Source of the DNA: JAACFF01 sp963807975 | GTDB taxonomy: Bacteria; Chloroflexota; Anaerolineae; Promineifilales; Promineifilaceae | Length of the DNA stretch: 64,000 nt | Assembly (NCBI GenBank): GCA_963807975.1 | Contig: CAWEDV010000005.1 | Coordinates: 186,001-250,000, forward strand | Direction: 5' to 3' | In this document: piece after piece, positions 17,101-26,024 of the stretch | How the letters are laid out: each line of letters opens with the position of its first letter | How positions within the stretch are numbered: the stretch's first letter is position 1 | Notes under the pieces: generated by a model | Seen by the model: the letters and a program-made list of their open reading frames with translations, nothing else | Told to the model about the DNA's origin: nothing | Database searches by the model: none | Program-made: the position numbers and the translations under genes

Positions 17101-17117
17101 TGTTTCATTGTTTGATA

Positions 17118-17771
17118 ATGACAAAACAGACTTATACCCAACCTCTCAGCCATCAGGCGTACGAACAAATTAAGGACATGATCGTTACCTTGGATCTTGC
17201 TCCAGGTTCTGTCATTGACGAAGCCGATCTGCAAGAACAACTGCAGTTGGGCCGCACGCCCATTCGTGAAGCGCTGAAGCGCTTGGCTCTGGAAAGCTTG
17301 GTTAGCATTATTCCCCGCCGTGGTATTTTCGTAACAAATATCGGCATCAATGATGTGCAGCGCTTATTGGAAGTGCGACTGGAGCTGGAGACATTATCCT
17401 GCCGCTTGGCTGCTCAACGCGGCACTTCGGAACACTGGCGACGTTTGGAAGAGCTAGTTATAGATTCACAAGACTTGAATACCAAAAACGATCACGATCT
17501 CATTCGATTGGACGAAGCATTTCATGAAATAATATATGAGGCCTCCGATAATCGATTCTTACGAGAAGCAATTACAGTGCTCCTCTCGCTGAACGAACGG
17601 CTCTGGTATTATTTTCTTCCTGATATCGGCGGATTTGAACGTACAAATCATGATCATCGCCTGATATGGGAAAGTTTGAAAGCAGGTGAGGGTGAGCGGG
17701 CAGCTAAACAAATGAAAGATCACATCCTTGCTTCACAAGACCGGCTGCGTGCCGCTGTTCTGGGAAATTGA
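17118..17771 (+). CDS. GntR-family transcriptional regulator (FadR/FCD subfamily)
   Basis: A 217-aa regulator. The N-terminal winged helix shows LSHQAYEQIKDMI, GSVIDEADLQEQLQLGRTPIREALKRLALESLV and IIPRRGIFV, all typical of GntR. The C-terminal all-helical FCD domain (from LEVRLELETLSCRLAA) normally binds small carboxylates through a metal site, with likely ligands in DEAFHEIIYEASDN and the late NHDHRLIWESL. The ATG at 17118 is preferred; an upstream in-frame TTG lies inside the AT-rich repeats. No ribosome site is visible, so a leaderless transcript is possible. It may control itself and the GNAT gene 42 bases downstream, or neighbouring carboxylate metabolism; the ligand is unknown. Confidence 0.9.
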   Translation: MTKQTYTQPLSHQAYEQIKDMIVTLDLAPGSVIDEADLQEQLQLGRTPIREALKRLALESLVSIIPRRGIFVTNIGINDVQRLLEVRLELETLSCRLAAQRGTSEHWRRLEELVIDSQDLNTKNDHDLIRLDEAFHEIIYEASDNRFLREAITVLLSLNERLWYYFLPDIGGFERTNHDHRLIWESLKAGEGERAAKQMKDHILASQDRLRAAVLGN

Positions 17772-17813
17772 GCCCTTCTTTCACCAAAATCCCCCTCCAG
17801 ATTTGAGAATTCC

Positions 17814-18272
17814 ATGGTCGATAATATTCAGGTCCGGGGATTCCTGCCCCAAGACCAAGAATCCGTCCATACTTTGATCCTACAGGGCCTTGCTGATCGC
17901 TTTGGAGTTATCGATCCCTCGCTAAATCCTGATCTTCGCGATATCGACGCCAATTATATTCAGCAAGGATCGCTGTTTCTTGTAGCTGAATTGGAAGGTC
18001 AAATTGTGGGAACCGGAGCCCTAATTGACGAAGCTCCGTTAACCGCAAGAATCGTGCGTGTCTCAGTCGCCAACTCTCATCGAAGGATGGGAATCGGTCG
18101 TCTGCTAACTAAGCATCTGATCGTCGCTGCCCGCGAGTCCTCCTACAGACAGATAGTTGTCGAAACCAATGATGATTGGCACGATGCGATTCGTCTGTAC
18201 CAAAACTGCGGATTCACCCGGTACGATCACTTCAATGGTGAGGTACATATGAGCTTGCAGCTCACCAAATAA
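17814..18272 (+). CDS. GNAT-family N-acetyltransferase
   Basis: A 152-aa GCN5-related acetyltransferase. The acetyl-CoA pyrophosphate-binding motif is VSVANSHRRMGIGRLLTKHL (Q/RxxGxG/A type), and LYQNCGFTRYDHF is the C-terminal block. It transfers an acetyl group to an amine of an unknown acceptor. It follows the GntR-type gene by 42 bases and is likely co-transcribed. The next gene is convergent, and the gap of about 120 bases shows no clear terminator. Confidence 0.85.
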   Translation: MVDNIQVRGFLPQDQESVHTLILQGLADRFGVIDPSLNPDLRDIDANYIQQGSLFLVAELEGQIVGTGALIDEAPLTARIVRVSVANSHRRMGIGRLLTKHLIVAARESSYRQIVVETNDDWHDAIRLYQNCGFTRYDHFNGEVHMSLQLTK

Positions 18273-18393
18273 GCGCCCCCATTCATTTGACAACATATGA
18301 TACTCACAAATCCTATTATCCCGCTTCGGTCATTCTCGTCGTTGTCCATTTCCAAACAGCTGGGCAACTAACAAAACCGCTGTCCAGACCTGA

Positions 18394-19758
18394 TCATTCC
18401 ATCTCAAACCCCTGCAGGGCAATGGTTGAGCGGTACCATTTCGCACTATCCTTCAGGATTCGCTCTTGAGTTTCAAAGTCTACATAGACCATGCCGAAGC
18501 GCCTGCTATACCCAAACGACCACTCAAAATTATCCATAAATGACCAAAGATAATATCCTTTGAGGGGCACCCCCGCGGCTATAGCTCTTTGGGCGGCAGC
18601 AAGATGGCGCTGCAAGTAAGAAATCCGCTTTTGATCGTGGACCCGTCCGTCCCCAGTCACGACATCGGCAAACGCGGTACCATTTTCGGTGATATATAGC
18701 TCGGGAAATCCATAGTGGTAGAAGACACGAAGCAATGTGTCATACAACCCGTCCGCATAAACTTCCCAACCCATCTCCGAAAACTCATTTCCGGGAAAAA
18801 CTACCTGCTCTTTATCAGACTCCACAGCGCGAATAACGCTGCGTGAATAATAATTAACACCCAGGAAATCTATGGGTTCACCGATTCTCTCCATGTCTCC
18901 CGGTGCCATGGAATCAAATTCTGCGCCTAAATCTGTCAGGATATCAGACGGATAGCCCCTGCCGGATACCGCATCCAAATACCAACGATTGGTCTCGCCA
19001 TCCTCTAGGCGGGCTTGCGCGAGGTCTTTTTTACTCTGTGAGGCCGGCATTTTCGGCCACAAATTTAATGCGATGCCTACCTTCGCCCCTTGACTATTTG
19101 TCCTGATGAGAGACACGGCCGTCCCATGCGCAAGCAGCAGATGATGGGCAGCCTTGAAAGCTGTAGTGCGCTCCTTGATACCTGGGGCATGCACCCCATG
19201 TCGATGGCCGGCCATCGCCGCAACCTCTGGCTCGTTAATCGTCCCCCACATCTTGACCCGATCGCCAAGATGGCGCGACACAATATCTGCATAGTCGGCA
19301 AAAGCCTCAACAATCGAGCGCTCACGCCACCCCCCTTCATCCTGCAAAGATTGCGGTAGATCCCAATGGTAGAGCGTCACATTCGGTTCGATTCCCAGAT
19401 CCAATAATCCATCAACTAAACGGCTGTAGAAATCCAAGCCGGCCTGGTTAATTACGCCCCGTCCTTGTGGCAATATCCGAGCCCAGGCAATGGAGAAACG
19501 GTAGCTCTGTATCCCAATCTCCGACATGAGGCCTATGTCCTCTTTCCACAGATTATAATGATCGCAAGCCACATCGCCGTTGCTGCCGTCAGCGATATTT
19601 CCTGGAGTATGAGCGAACCGATCCCAGATCGAATCCCCCTTTCCATCGATGTTCCAGGCGCCCTCGATCTGGTAAGATGACGTAGCCGTACCCCAGGTGA
19701 ACTGCTTGGGGAAATCGATTGTTGTTGGATTTCTAATTTCTTCCAACTTGCTCATCAT
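18394..19758 (-). CDS. beta-glucosidase, glycoside hydrolase family 1
   Basis: A 454-aa GH1 enzyme without a signal peptide, thus cytoplasmic. The N-terminal signature FTWGTATSSYQIEGAWNIDG is clear. The acid/base glutamate lies in TINEPE (E176) and the nucleophile in YITENG (E358), with the aglycone-site tryptophans SFMDNFEWSFGY near the end. Length fits bacterial BglA/BglB. It starts with two ATGs, with TAGGATGG before them. The GH94 phosphorylase gene lies 85 bases upstream on the same strand, so cellobiose can be split by hydrolysis or phosphorolysis. No sugar transporter is adjacent. Other beta-glycosides such as beta-galactosides may also be substrates. Confidence 0.93.
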   Translation of the reverse strand: MMSKLEEIRNPTTIDFPKQFTWGTATSSYQIEGAWNIDGKGDSIWDRFAHTPGNIADGSNGDVACDHYNLWKEDIGLMSEIGIQSYRFSIAWARILPQGRGVINQAGLDFYSRLVDGLLDLGIEPNVTLYHWDLPQSLQDEGGWRERSIVEAFADYADIVSRHLGDRVKMWGTINEPEVAAMAGHRHGVHAPGIKERTTAFKAAHHLLLAHGTAVSLIRTNSQGAKVGIALNLWPKMPASQSKKDLAQARLEDGETNRWYLDAVSGRGYPSDILTDLGAEFDSMAPGDMERIGEPIDFLGVNYYSRSVIRAVESDKEQVVFPGNEFSEMGWEVYADGLYDTLLRVFYHYGFPELYITENGTAFADVVTGDGRVHDQKRISYLQRHLAAAQRAIAAGVPLKGYYLWSFMDNFEWSFGYSRRFGMVYVDFETQERILKDSAKWYRSTIALQGFEME

Positions 19759-19843
19759 TCCATCCTATTACTAGTTGTTGTGTCCTCAAATCTCGCACTA
19801 TTTCACAATATGAGTTCAATCTCATCACTATATCCCTGCGCTC

Positions 19844-22294
19844 TTAACTTATTCCGAGATGCACCTCTACCACAACCTCTGTCCTGCCGTCACCTGTATG
19901 AGGAACGATCTTCCCTGGCAGCGCCTTCCCATCAAAAAACAACGTTGTTTGCTTTCCAGGCCCGACTCGGTTGACATTGATTGTATACATAACATCCCTG
20001 AAGCGCCGTTTCACCCAGAATCCAGGCCAATCCTGCGGAATGACAGGGTCAATTTCCAATCCCTCATAAGATGGTCGAATGCCAAGAATCCATTGCGTGA
20101 TCGCAACATAGTTCCAGGAAGCCGTACCGCTGAGCCAAGAATTCTTTGCTTCGCCAAAACTAGCCGCGTCTCGCCCAGCGATCATTTGTGCGTATACATA
20201 AGGTTCACTGCGATGTATCTCGCTTATCCCTTCTCTCGCCGACGGATTAATACGCAGATAATAGTCAAAAGCCTGATCCCCATTGTCGCCAACCGCTTCG
20301 GCGATCATGATCCAAGGATTCGTGTGACAGAAAATCCCCGCATTCTCTTTATATCCGGGCGGATAAGTCGAGATCTCGCCCAGATGAAGATAATATTGGG
20401 TGAAGGCCGGTTGGTGCAAAACAATTCCATGGGGCGTTGCCAGACGCTCGCGCACCGACTCCAGCGCCCTTCCTGCCTTCCCATCATCCGCCCCAATACC
20501 AGCCATGACGCAAATGCCTTGTGACTCAATGAAGATTTGACCTTCAATATTTTCGTGTGAGCCGACCTTCTGCCCATTGTCATCATAAGCACGCAAGAAC
20601 CAACTTCCATCCCACCCTTGATCAATCGTAACTGAGGTCATTTTCTCCGCTTCATCCAGGTATCTCTTTGCGTCGTCTTCTCGGCCATATGCTTGCGCCA
20701 ACGCCACCATTTCCTTGGCAGCCAGCACAAATAGTCCGGCAATAAATACCGATTCTGCGACCTTGCCCTCTTTATTGGTCGTAGTCTGGAACGACTCGCC
20801 AGGGGCATTTGAAAACGCATTTAGATTGAGACAATCATTCCAATCTGCACGGCCGATCAAAGGCAGACCATGAGGCCCAAGACGATCTAACGTATACTGC
20901 AGGCTCCGCTGCAAATGCTCATATAAAGGTTTCTCACTGCCCGCCTGGTTGTCGTATGGAACCATCTCCGCCAAAATCGAGAAATCACCCGTTTCTTTGA
21001 CATAGGCCGTCGTGCTCAGAACCAACCACAACGGATCATCATTGAAATTACCCCCAACCGCATTATTCCCCCGCTTCGTAAGCGGTTGGTACTGGTGATA
21101 AGCGCCTCCACTCTTGAGCTGTGTTGCCGCCAGGTCTAAAATTCTTCTCTTGGCCCTCTCGGGAATCATATGTACAAATCCCAGCAGGTCCTGATTGGAA
21201 TCCCGAAAACCCATGCCTCTGCCTATCCCCGATTCAAAGAACGATGCCGAACGGGACATATTAAACGTCACCATGTTCTGATATATGTTCCAGATATTGA
21301 CCATCCGGTTCGTATGTTGGTCTGGAGTCTCTACCTGGTATCCGTCCACCAAGCCCCGCCAATACCGTTGCAGTTCTGCATAAGCCTCGTTCACATTCAT
21401 CTCGGCCAAAAAGTGATCGATGATTGGCCCCACACTCCGCTTATTCAGCTTCTGCTTGTCGAGCAGGTCGAACTTCTCGTCATCTGGATTTTCATGGTAT
21501 CCCAACACAAAAATCACAGATCGAACTTCTCCTGGTTGCAGGTCAAGTCGCAGTTGGTGAGAACCTATCGGGGCCCATCCATGAGCGATGGAATTTGATG
21601 CTGCCCCACCAGCCACAACCTGTGGATTATCCCATCCACGGTAGTCACCCAAGAAATCCCCTCTCTGCGTATCAAATCCAGCAATATCTTCAGAACTGGC
21701 GAAATAGGCGAAATGATTGCGGCGCTCACGATACTCTGTCTTATGGTAAATGACATTGCCATCAACTTCCACTTCGCCGATGTTGAAATTGCGCTGGAAG
21801 TTCGTGCTGTCATCCCACGCTTCCCAGAGGCAGAATTCAATACAAGAGAAGAGTGACAGATCAACGGTTGTTGACCGTCTATTGGAAACCTTTACCTGCC
21901 AGACTTCCAGATTTTGGCCTAGGGGTATGAAATAGCGAACACTCGCCGAGACACCTTCATGAACCGACGATATAACAGAGTACCCCATGCCATGCCGGCA
22001 CGTATAATCTTCTAGGTCCGTGCGTGTTGGCTGCCAGGTTGGAGACCAAAATTCACCACTATCATTGTCGCGCAGGTATACATATCGCCCCCCGCTGTCA
22101 TAAGGCACATTATTGTATCGATAGCGGGTCACACGTCGCAGTCTTGCATCTTGATAAAAAGAGTAACCGCCGGCCGAATTTGATATGAGCCCAAAATAAC
22201 GTTCACTGCCCAGGTAATTTATCCAGGGTAGTGGCGTATCCGGTCTCGTGATTACATATTCCCGCCGATCGTCGTCAAAATATCCGTACCGCAT
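19844..22294 (-). CDS. cellobiose phosphorylase-like enzyme, GH94
   Basis: An 816-aa GH94 enzyme that splits beta-glucosides with phosphate. The N-terminal beta-sandwich begins MRYGYFDDDRREYVITRPDT, a classic cellobiose phosphorylase start. The (alpha/alpha)6 barrel holds GMGFRDSNQDLLG, and GRADWNDCLN with the catalytic acid (Asp in WND, residue ~487). KENAGIFCHTNPW also matches the family, and YAQMIAGRDA fits the cellobiose rather than the chitobiose branch, as far as I recall. I chose ATG 22294 because AGAGGA lies about 7 bases before it; an ATG at 22321 would add 9 residues. The product glucose 1-phosphate joins the pool also made by GlgP. Gene order with the GH1 enzyme suggests a cellobiose/cellodextrin unit. 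Confidence 0.92.
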   Translation of the reverse strand: MRYGYFDDDRREYVITRPDTPLPWINYLGSERYFGLISNSAGGYSFYQDARLRRVTRYRYNNVPYDSGGRYVYLRDNDSGEFWSPTWQPTRTDLEDYTCRHGMGYSVISSVHEGVSASVRYFIPLGQNLEVWQVKVSNRRSTTVDLSLFSCIEFCLWEAWDDSTNFQRNFNIGEVEVDGNVIYHKTEYRERRNHFAYFASSEDIAGFDTQRGDFLGDYRGWDNPQVVAGGAASNSIAHGWAPIGSHQLRLDLQPGEVRSVIFVLGYHENPDDEKFDLLDKQKLNKRSVGPIIDHFLAEMNVNEAYAELQRYWRGLVDGYQVETPDQHTNRMVNIWNIYQNMVTFNMSRSASFFESGIGRGMGFRDSNQDLLGFVHMIPERAKRRILDLAATQLKSGGAYHQYQPLTKRGNNAVGGNFNDDPLWLVLSTTAYVKETGDFSILAEMVPYDNQAGSEKPLYEHLQRSLQYTLDRLGPHGLPLIGRADWNDCLNLNAFSNAPGESFQTTTNKEGKVAESVFIAGLFVLAAKEMVALAQAYGREDDAKRYLDEAEKMTSVTIDQGWDGSWFLRAYDDNGQKVGSHENIEGQIFIESQGICVMAGIGADDGKAGRALESVRERLATPHGIVLHQPAFTQYYLHLGEISTYPPGYKENAGIFCHTNPWIMIAEAVGDNGDQAFDYYLRINPSAREGISEIHRSEPYVYAQMIAGRDAASFGEAKNSWLSGTASWNYVAITQWILGIRPSYEGLEIDPVIPQDWPGFWVKRRFRDVMYTINVNRVGPGKQTTLFFDGKALPGKIVPHTGDGRTEVVVEVHLGIS

Positions 22295-22362
22295 AAAAAA
22301 TTCCTCTATATGATTGGCCAATATAATCCCTTACCTTTGACCCATAAAAAGTTAAATATCAA

Positions 22363-23598
22363 CTAATCTAAAGAAGCACCCAATGTGCGCGCTACATGCC
22401 CAACAAGTCGCTCTGCCACGTCCGTCTTGCTGATCAAAGGCATTTCTTCGACCACGCCAGCCGAACTTAACAGCAATACATGGTTGGTGTCCACGCCAAA
22501 GCCAGCCCCCTTTTCTAGGACATCATTGACGGCAATGAAATTCAGACCCTTGCGCAGCAGCTTGTCACGGCCGTACTCATAAGCGTTATGTGTTTCCGCA
22601 GCAAAACCTAGGGCAACCCGTGGAAATCCTGTTGCTTCGCGTTGTGCCCTTACTGCTGTCAAAACATCTAGAGTCGGCTCAAGCCCTATTGCTAATCCCC
22701 ACTCATCCGTTTCACTTTTCTTAATTTTCTTCTCCGACCGTTTCCCAGGAGTAAAATCAGCCACTGCAGCAACCATAAACAAAGCATCCGCATCTTTGAC
22801 TGCTGCCAAAGTTGCTTCACCCATCTCCGCGGTTGTCTGCACCGGCACATGTACAGCACCAAAAGGGATGGCTTTGTTTATTGGACCGGCGATCACAGTC
22901 ACCCTTGCCCCCGCATCGAGCGCCGCGCGCGCTACAGCCAGACCCTGCTTGCCCGTAGATCGGTTACTTATGAACCGCACCGGATCAAGCGCCTCTCGGG
23001 TGGGACCAGTCGTCACCACCACGTGGCGCCCCGTCAGCGACCCACTCTCAGCCAAAACCAGCCGGATATGGTCTAGTAAACGGCTTGGTTCACTCATCCG
23101 ACCTCGACCTTCAAGTCCTGACGCCATACGGCCCACGTCAGGTCCGGCGATCCGTGCGCCTCGCTCCGCAAGCGTGGATAGATTTGCTTGTGTTGCCGGA
23201 TGCTCAAACATCGCCCCATCCATCGCCGGTGCAATAATCATTGGACAACGGGCAGCAAGAGCCGTTACTGTAAGCAAATTATCCGCCGCTCCATGTGCCA
23301 GTTTGGCGATGGTGTTGGCTGTAGCTGGAGCAACGATCATCAGATCAGCATTCTCTCCCAGTGCCACGTGCCGAATATGCTCATCAAGTGCCCACATATC
23401 CTCAAACGTGGGACGTCCCGTGACAGAACGAAACGAAAGTGGGCTGACAAATCGACAGGCAGCTTCGCTCATAATTACATCGACCATCGCTCCCGCTTGT
23501 GTCAACTTTGATGCCAGATCAACCGCTTTATATACAGCTATCGATCCCGTCACACTGAGTATGATTTTTTTACCATTAAATAGGGTGATTGGTTCCAT
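22363..23598 (-). CDS. coaBC: bifunctional phosphopantothenoylcysteine decarboxylase/synthetase
   Basis: A 411-aa CoaBC (Dfp) for coenzyme A synthesis: it adds cysteine to phosphopantothenate using CTP and decarboxylates the product with FMN. The CoaC half shows VTGSIAVYKA, APATANTIAKLAHG and APAMDGAMFEHP. The CoaB half shows VVVTTGPTREALDPVRFISN, VAAVADFTPG and the lysine-rich KRSEKKIKK. In the PxMNxxMW motif of E. coli Dfp the Asn is Asp here (PAMDGAMF), a substitution I believe occurs in other bacteria. The start at 23598 gives the usual length; an ATG at 23694 would add 32 residues without family resemblance. The gene diverges from the amine-oxidase-like gene. Confidence 0.92.
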   Translation of the reverse strand: MEPITLFNGKKIILSVTGSIAVYKAVDLASKLTQAGAMVDVIMSEAACRFVSPLSFRSVTGRPTFEDMWALDEHIRHVALGENADLMIVAPATANTIAKLAHGAADNLLTVTALAARCPMIIAPAMDGAMFEHPATQANLSTLAERGARIAGPDVGRMASGLEGRGRMSEPSRLLDHIRLVLAESGSLTGRHVVVTTGPTREALDPVRFISNRSTGKQGLAVARAALDAGARVTVIAGPINKAIPFGAVHVPVQTTAEMGEATLAAVKDADALFMVAAVADFTPGKRSEKKIKKSETDEWGLAIGLEPTLDVLTAVRAQREATGFPRVALGFAAETHNAYEYGRDKLLRKGLNFIAVNDVLEKGAGFGVDTNHVLLLSSAGVVEEMPLISKTDVAERLVGHVARTLGASLD

Positions 23599-23725
23599 AA
23601 ATGGTAGTTTAGATTCGCTGTCCAACACGCGCAAATCGAGTTTTTCCAAACAGGTTTCTACGGTCGGGCATAATCCCAAATAATGGCCCAACATAACTCA
23701 ACCTGCTTGCCCCTTCCGGCTGGGT

Positions 23726-23731
23726 TATAAT
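23726..23731 (+). promoter_or_regulatory. candidate -10 element before the amine-oxidase-like gene
   Basis: A consensus TATAAT lies 38 bases before the GTG start. No good -35 sits at the normal distance (TTGCCC is only 13 bases upstream). AAAGGAG at 23754-23760 is the ribosome site. Confidence 0.35.
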
Positions 23732-23768
23732 CTCTGCTTGTGAAGATCAACACAAAGGAGCTCCATCA

Positions 23769-26024
23769 GTGTCTCGCCTAAATCGCCGTCAGCGTAGCAT
23801 ACTGAAACTACTCACCATCAACATCCTTTTGCTGGTCCTCACTCTGCTTTGGAACAATAGTAGCCGGCAGGGGGAGGTTGCGATCGCCGTCGCCAAGAGC
23901 AAGCAGATGATGGATATGAACCTTCATGCCGCCCCCGCCCTTGATGCACAGCGTGTGCAGCAGATCGCCTTGGATGATGGTCGTATCCATGCTTCCGGAA
24001 ACGGTGCTGATCTCGAATTTGTCAATGCCGTTCGCATGAGCCATGGCGAAGCCCGCTATTGGCAGGATGTAGGCTGTTCCGGAGAAAACTGTGCCCATGC
24101 CACCTTTTATGACTATGGTGCCGGTGGCACAGTGGAAGCGGTTGTCAATCTTGAACGGGCCGCTGTTGTTGGTCATTGGACCAATAGTGAGGCCCGCCCT
24201 GCCGGTAGCAGCCATGTTATGCCCAAAGCCTTGGCCATAGCCGCTGCCGATAAGTCGGTCCAGAATATTCTAGGCGACATCGGTCGTGCTGATCCCGCCA
24301 TGGTTCCCATGTCAGGATGGCTTGCTGACGATGACTGCGCCGATCAATGGTGTGTCGATCTTACCTATCACGATCCCAACGGAACCGGTCGCATTTTCCA
24401 CGTGTTTGTCAATATGCAGCAAGAGCGGGTTGCACGCACCTTCTACACCCGCAGTCGCCCTGTTCGGGCAGCAGCCAAACCGGTTAGCCAAAGAAACGCC
24501 TACACAGATGGCTGCAACGAGCAATATGGCTGGGAGGTCTGCTGGGAAATGACCGCTGATGATGGTCTCAACTTTCGCGATGCGACCTACAACGGAGATC
24601 TTATCTTTTCCAGTGCAAAGATCGGCCAGGTTGAAGCCTGGTATCCAAGCTGGCCTGGAGGTTACCGGGACGAAATCGGCTTTTCCGCTTCGGTTCCACC
24701 CTTTGATGATACGCGGGTAGAAGATCTCGAGGATAGTTTTGAGGTACATCAGCTTTTTACCGAATTCACGCATTGGCCAAACTGCATCTGCTGTTACCGC
24801 TACGAACAAATAATTCGTTTTTACGAGGATGGCCGTCTCGATTTCCGCTTTGTCTCCCATGGTCCAGGCTGTGATGACCTATCAATCTATCGCCCATTCT
24901 GGCGTATTGACGTCGATCTAGATGGACCAGACAATGACAGCGTGTGGTTGTGGTCAGAACAATCTTGGAGTGAGGCCCTGGAAGAATTCGAAACGTATCC
25001 CGTCGTTGATGATATATCTCCCGCTGGCTACAAACTCGCCACATTTGACGAAGGTCTTCATTATCGCTGGACCATGGAAAAAACCGATCCCTTGGGTCTC
25101 GACGAAGCCTACTTCTTCTTACTTCAATTCGACGAAGCGGAAGGCGCTGGGCCTATTACCACCGGACCAGGGGATACCTTTATACCCCCTCGTCAATGGA
25201 TCGACGGTGATGCTTTGTCCACAGAAAACATCGTCCTTTGGTACGTACCCTTGTTGAACTCCAAAAAAGGCGGTCCTTACTGGTGCATGCCCGATCCAGA
25301 GCCTGCCTTTTCACCGTGCGATGCCGTTTTACATGCCCGTCCGGAGGGAGAGTTAAGGCAGCCTACTGTTTCAGAACTTGAAGAAACAAAACCTACTCTG
25401 GAACCCACCTCGGAATCTGCAGTATCCCCAACCCCAACTGCAACTCCCGCCCCCACCGTAACACCACGGCCACTTGATGGAACTGAACCTGAGGAAATTC
25501 TCTTAAATGCCGGCTGCACCTCTTGCCATCAAATTGGCAGCCTGGGTGAAGCGCACAAAGTTGGCCCCAATCTCAGCAATATTGGCAGCTTGGACAGCGA
25601 GACCTTACACGGCCAGTCCTTGGACGACTACCTCAAACAGTCAATCCTGGATCCCAACGCTATTGTGGCCGCCAACTGCCCTAATGGTCCCTGTCTGCCC
25701 AATATCATGCCTCGTGACTATGCGCAGAGACTAAGTTCGCGGCAGGTTGATTTGCTTGTCACTTACCTTTTGACGCAGCAAAATCAACAGCGCGTCGCAA
25801 ACGACGAGGAAACCCTCTTTTCAGCTCTGAAACCAATTGCGGCCGCAACCAGCAGCCCCTTCGCCCCCAAAGCATTCCCTGCCCCAAAAAATGTCACAAT
25901 TTCACCACTCAACCAGCCACTGACCACCTCAAGTGCCGTGTTTCTGTTGCTTGTTTCGCTTGTCCTACTATTGGGCTTGTTGCTCTATTTTAAAGATTCG
26001 GCCGACGACACGCCATCCACCTAA
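23769..26024 (+). CDS. copper-amine-oxidase-fold protein lacking copper ligands, fused to cytochrome c
   Basis: A 751-aa membrane protein with a GTG start after AAAGGAG. Order: N-terminal helix (11-28); two N-domain-like units (about 55-235); a segment matching the copper amine oxidase catalytic domain (about 255-525); a Thr/Pro linker (545-570); a c-type cytochrome with CTSCH (583-587) and probable Met ligand M647; and a C-terminal helix (722-741). Matches to Arthrobacter amine oxidase, from memory, include CYRYEQIIRFYEDG (family NYDY...), RIDVDLDGPDN (RLDxxxDGxxN), PAGYKL and NIVLWYV. The quinone tyrosine position is kept (Y343), but its flanks differ (C and R instead of N and D). All three copper histidines are missing (near S372, Y374 and S498). 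So ordinary TPQ amine oxidase activity is unlikely. It is probably exported, with electron-transfer haem; actual function unknown. Confidence 0.75.
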   Translation: MSRLNRRQRSILKLLTINILLLVLTLLWNNSSRQGEVAIAVAKSKQMMDMNLHAAPALDAQRVQQIALDDGRIHASGNGADLEFVNAVRMSHGEARYWQDVGCSGENCAHATFYDYGAGGTVEAVVNLERAAVVGHWTNSEARPAGSSHVMPKALAIAAADKSVQNILGDIGRADPAMVPMSGWLADDDCADQWCVDLTYHDPNGTGRIFHVFVNMQQERVARTFYTRSRPVRAAAKPVSQRNAYTDGCNEQYGWEVCWEMTADDGLNFRDATYNGDLIFSSAKIGQVEAWYPSWPGGYRDEIGFSASVPPFDDTRVEDLEDSFEVHQLFTEFTHWPNCICCYRYEQIIRFYEDGRLDFRFVSHGPGCDDLSIYRPFWRIDVDLDGPDNDSVWLWSEQSWSEALEEFETYPVVDDISPAGYKLATFDEGLHYRWTMEKTDPLGLDEAYFFLLQFDEAEGAGPITTGPGDTFIPPRQWIDGDALSTENIVLWYVPLLNSKKGGPYWCMPDPEPAFSPCDAVLHARPEGELRQPTVSELEETKPTLEPTSESAVSPTPTATPAPTVTPRPLDGTEPEEILLNAGCTSCHQIGSLGEAHKVGPNLSNIGSLDSETLHGQSLDDYLKQSILDPNAIVAANCPNGPCLPNIMPRDYAQRLSSRQVDLLVTYLLTQQNQQRVANDEETLFSALKPIAAATSSPFAPKAFPAPKNVTISPLNQPLTTSSAVFLLLVSLVLLLGLLLYFKDSADDTPST

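Noticed and set aside
19859..20524. 221-codon open frame on the plus strand
   Set aside because: Antisense to the GH94 gene, which is clearly the real one.
22796..23683. 295-codon open frame on the plus strand
   Set aside because: It lies antisense to coaBC, whose protein matches the family from end to end; the product is Ser/Ala/Thr-rich and matches nothing.
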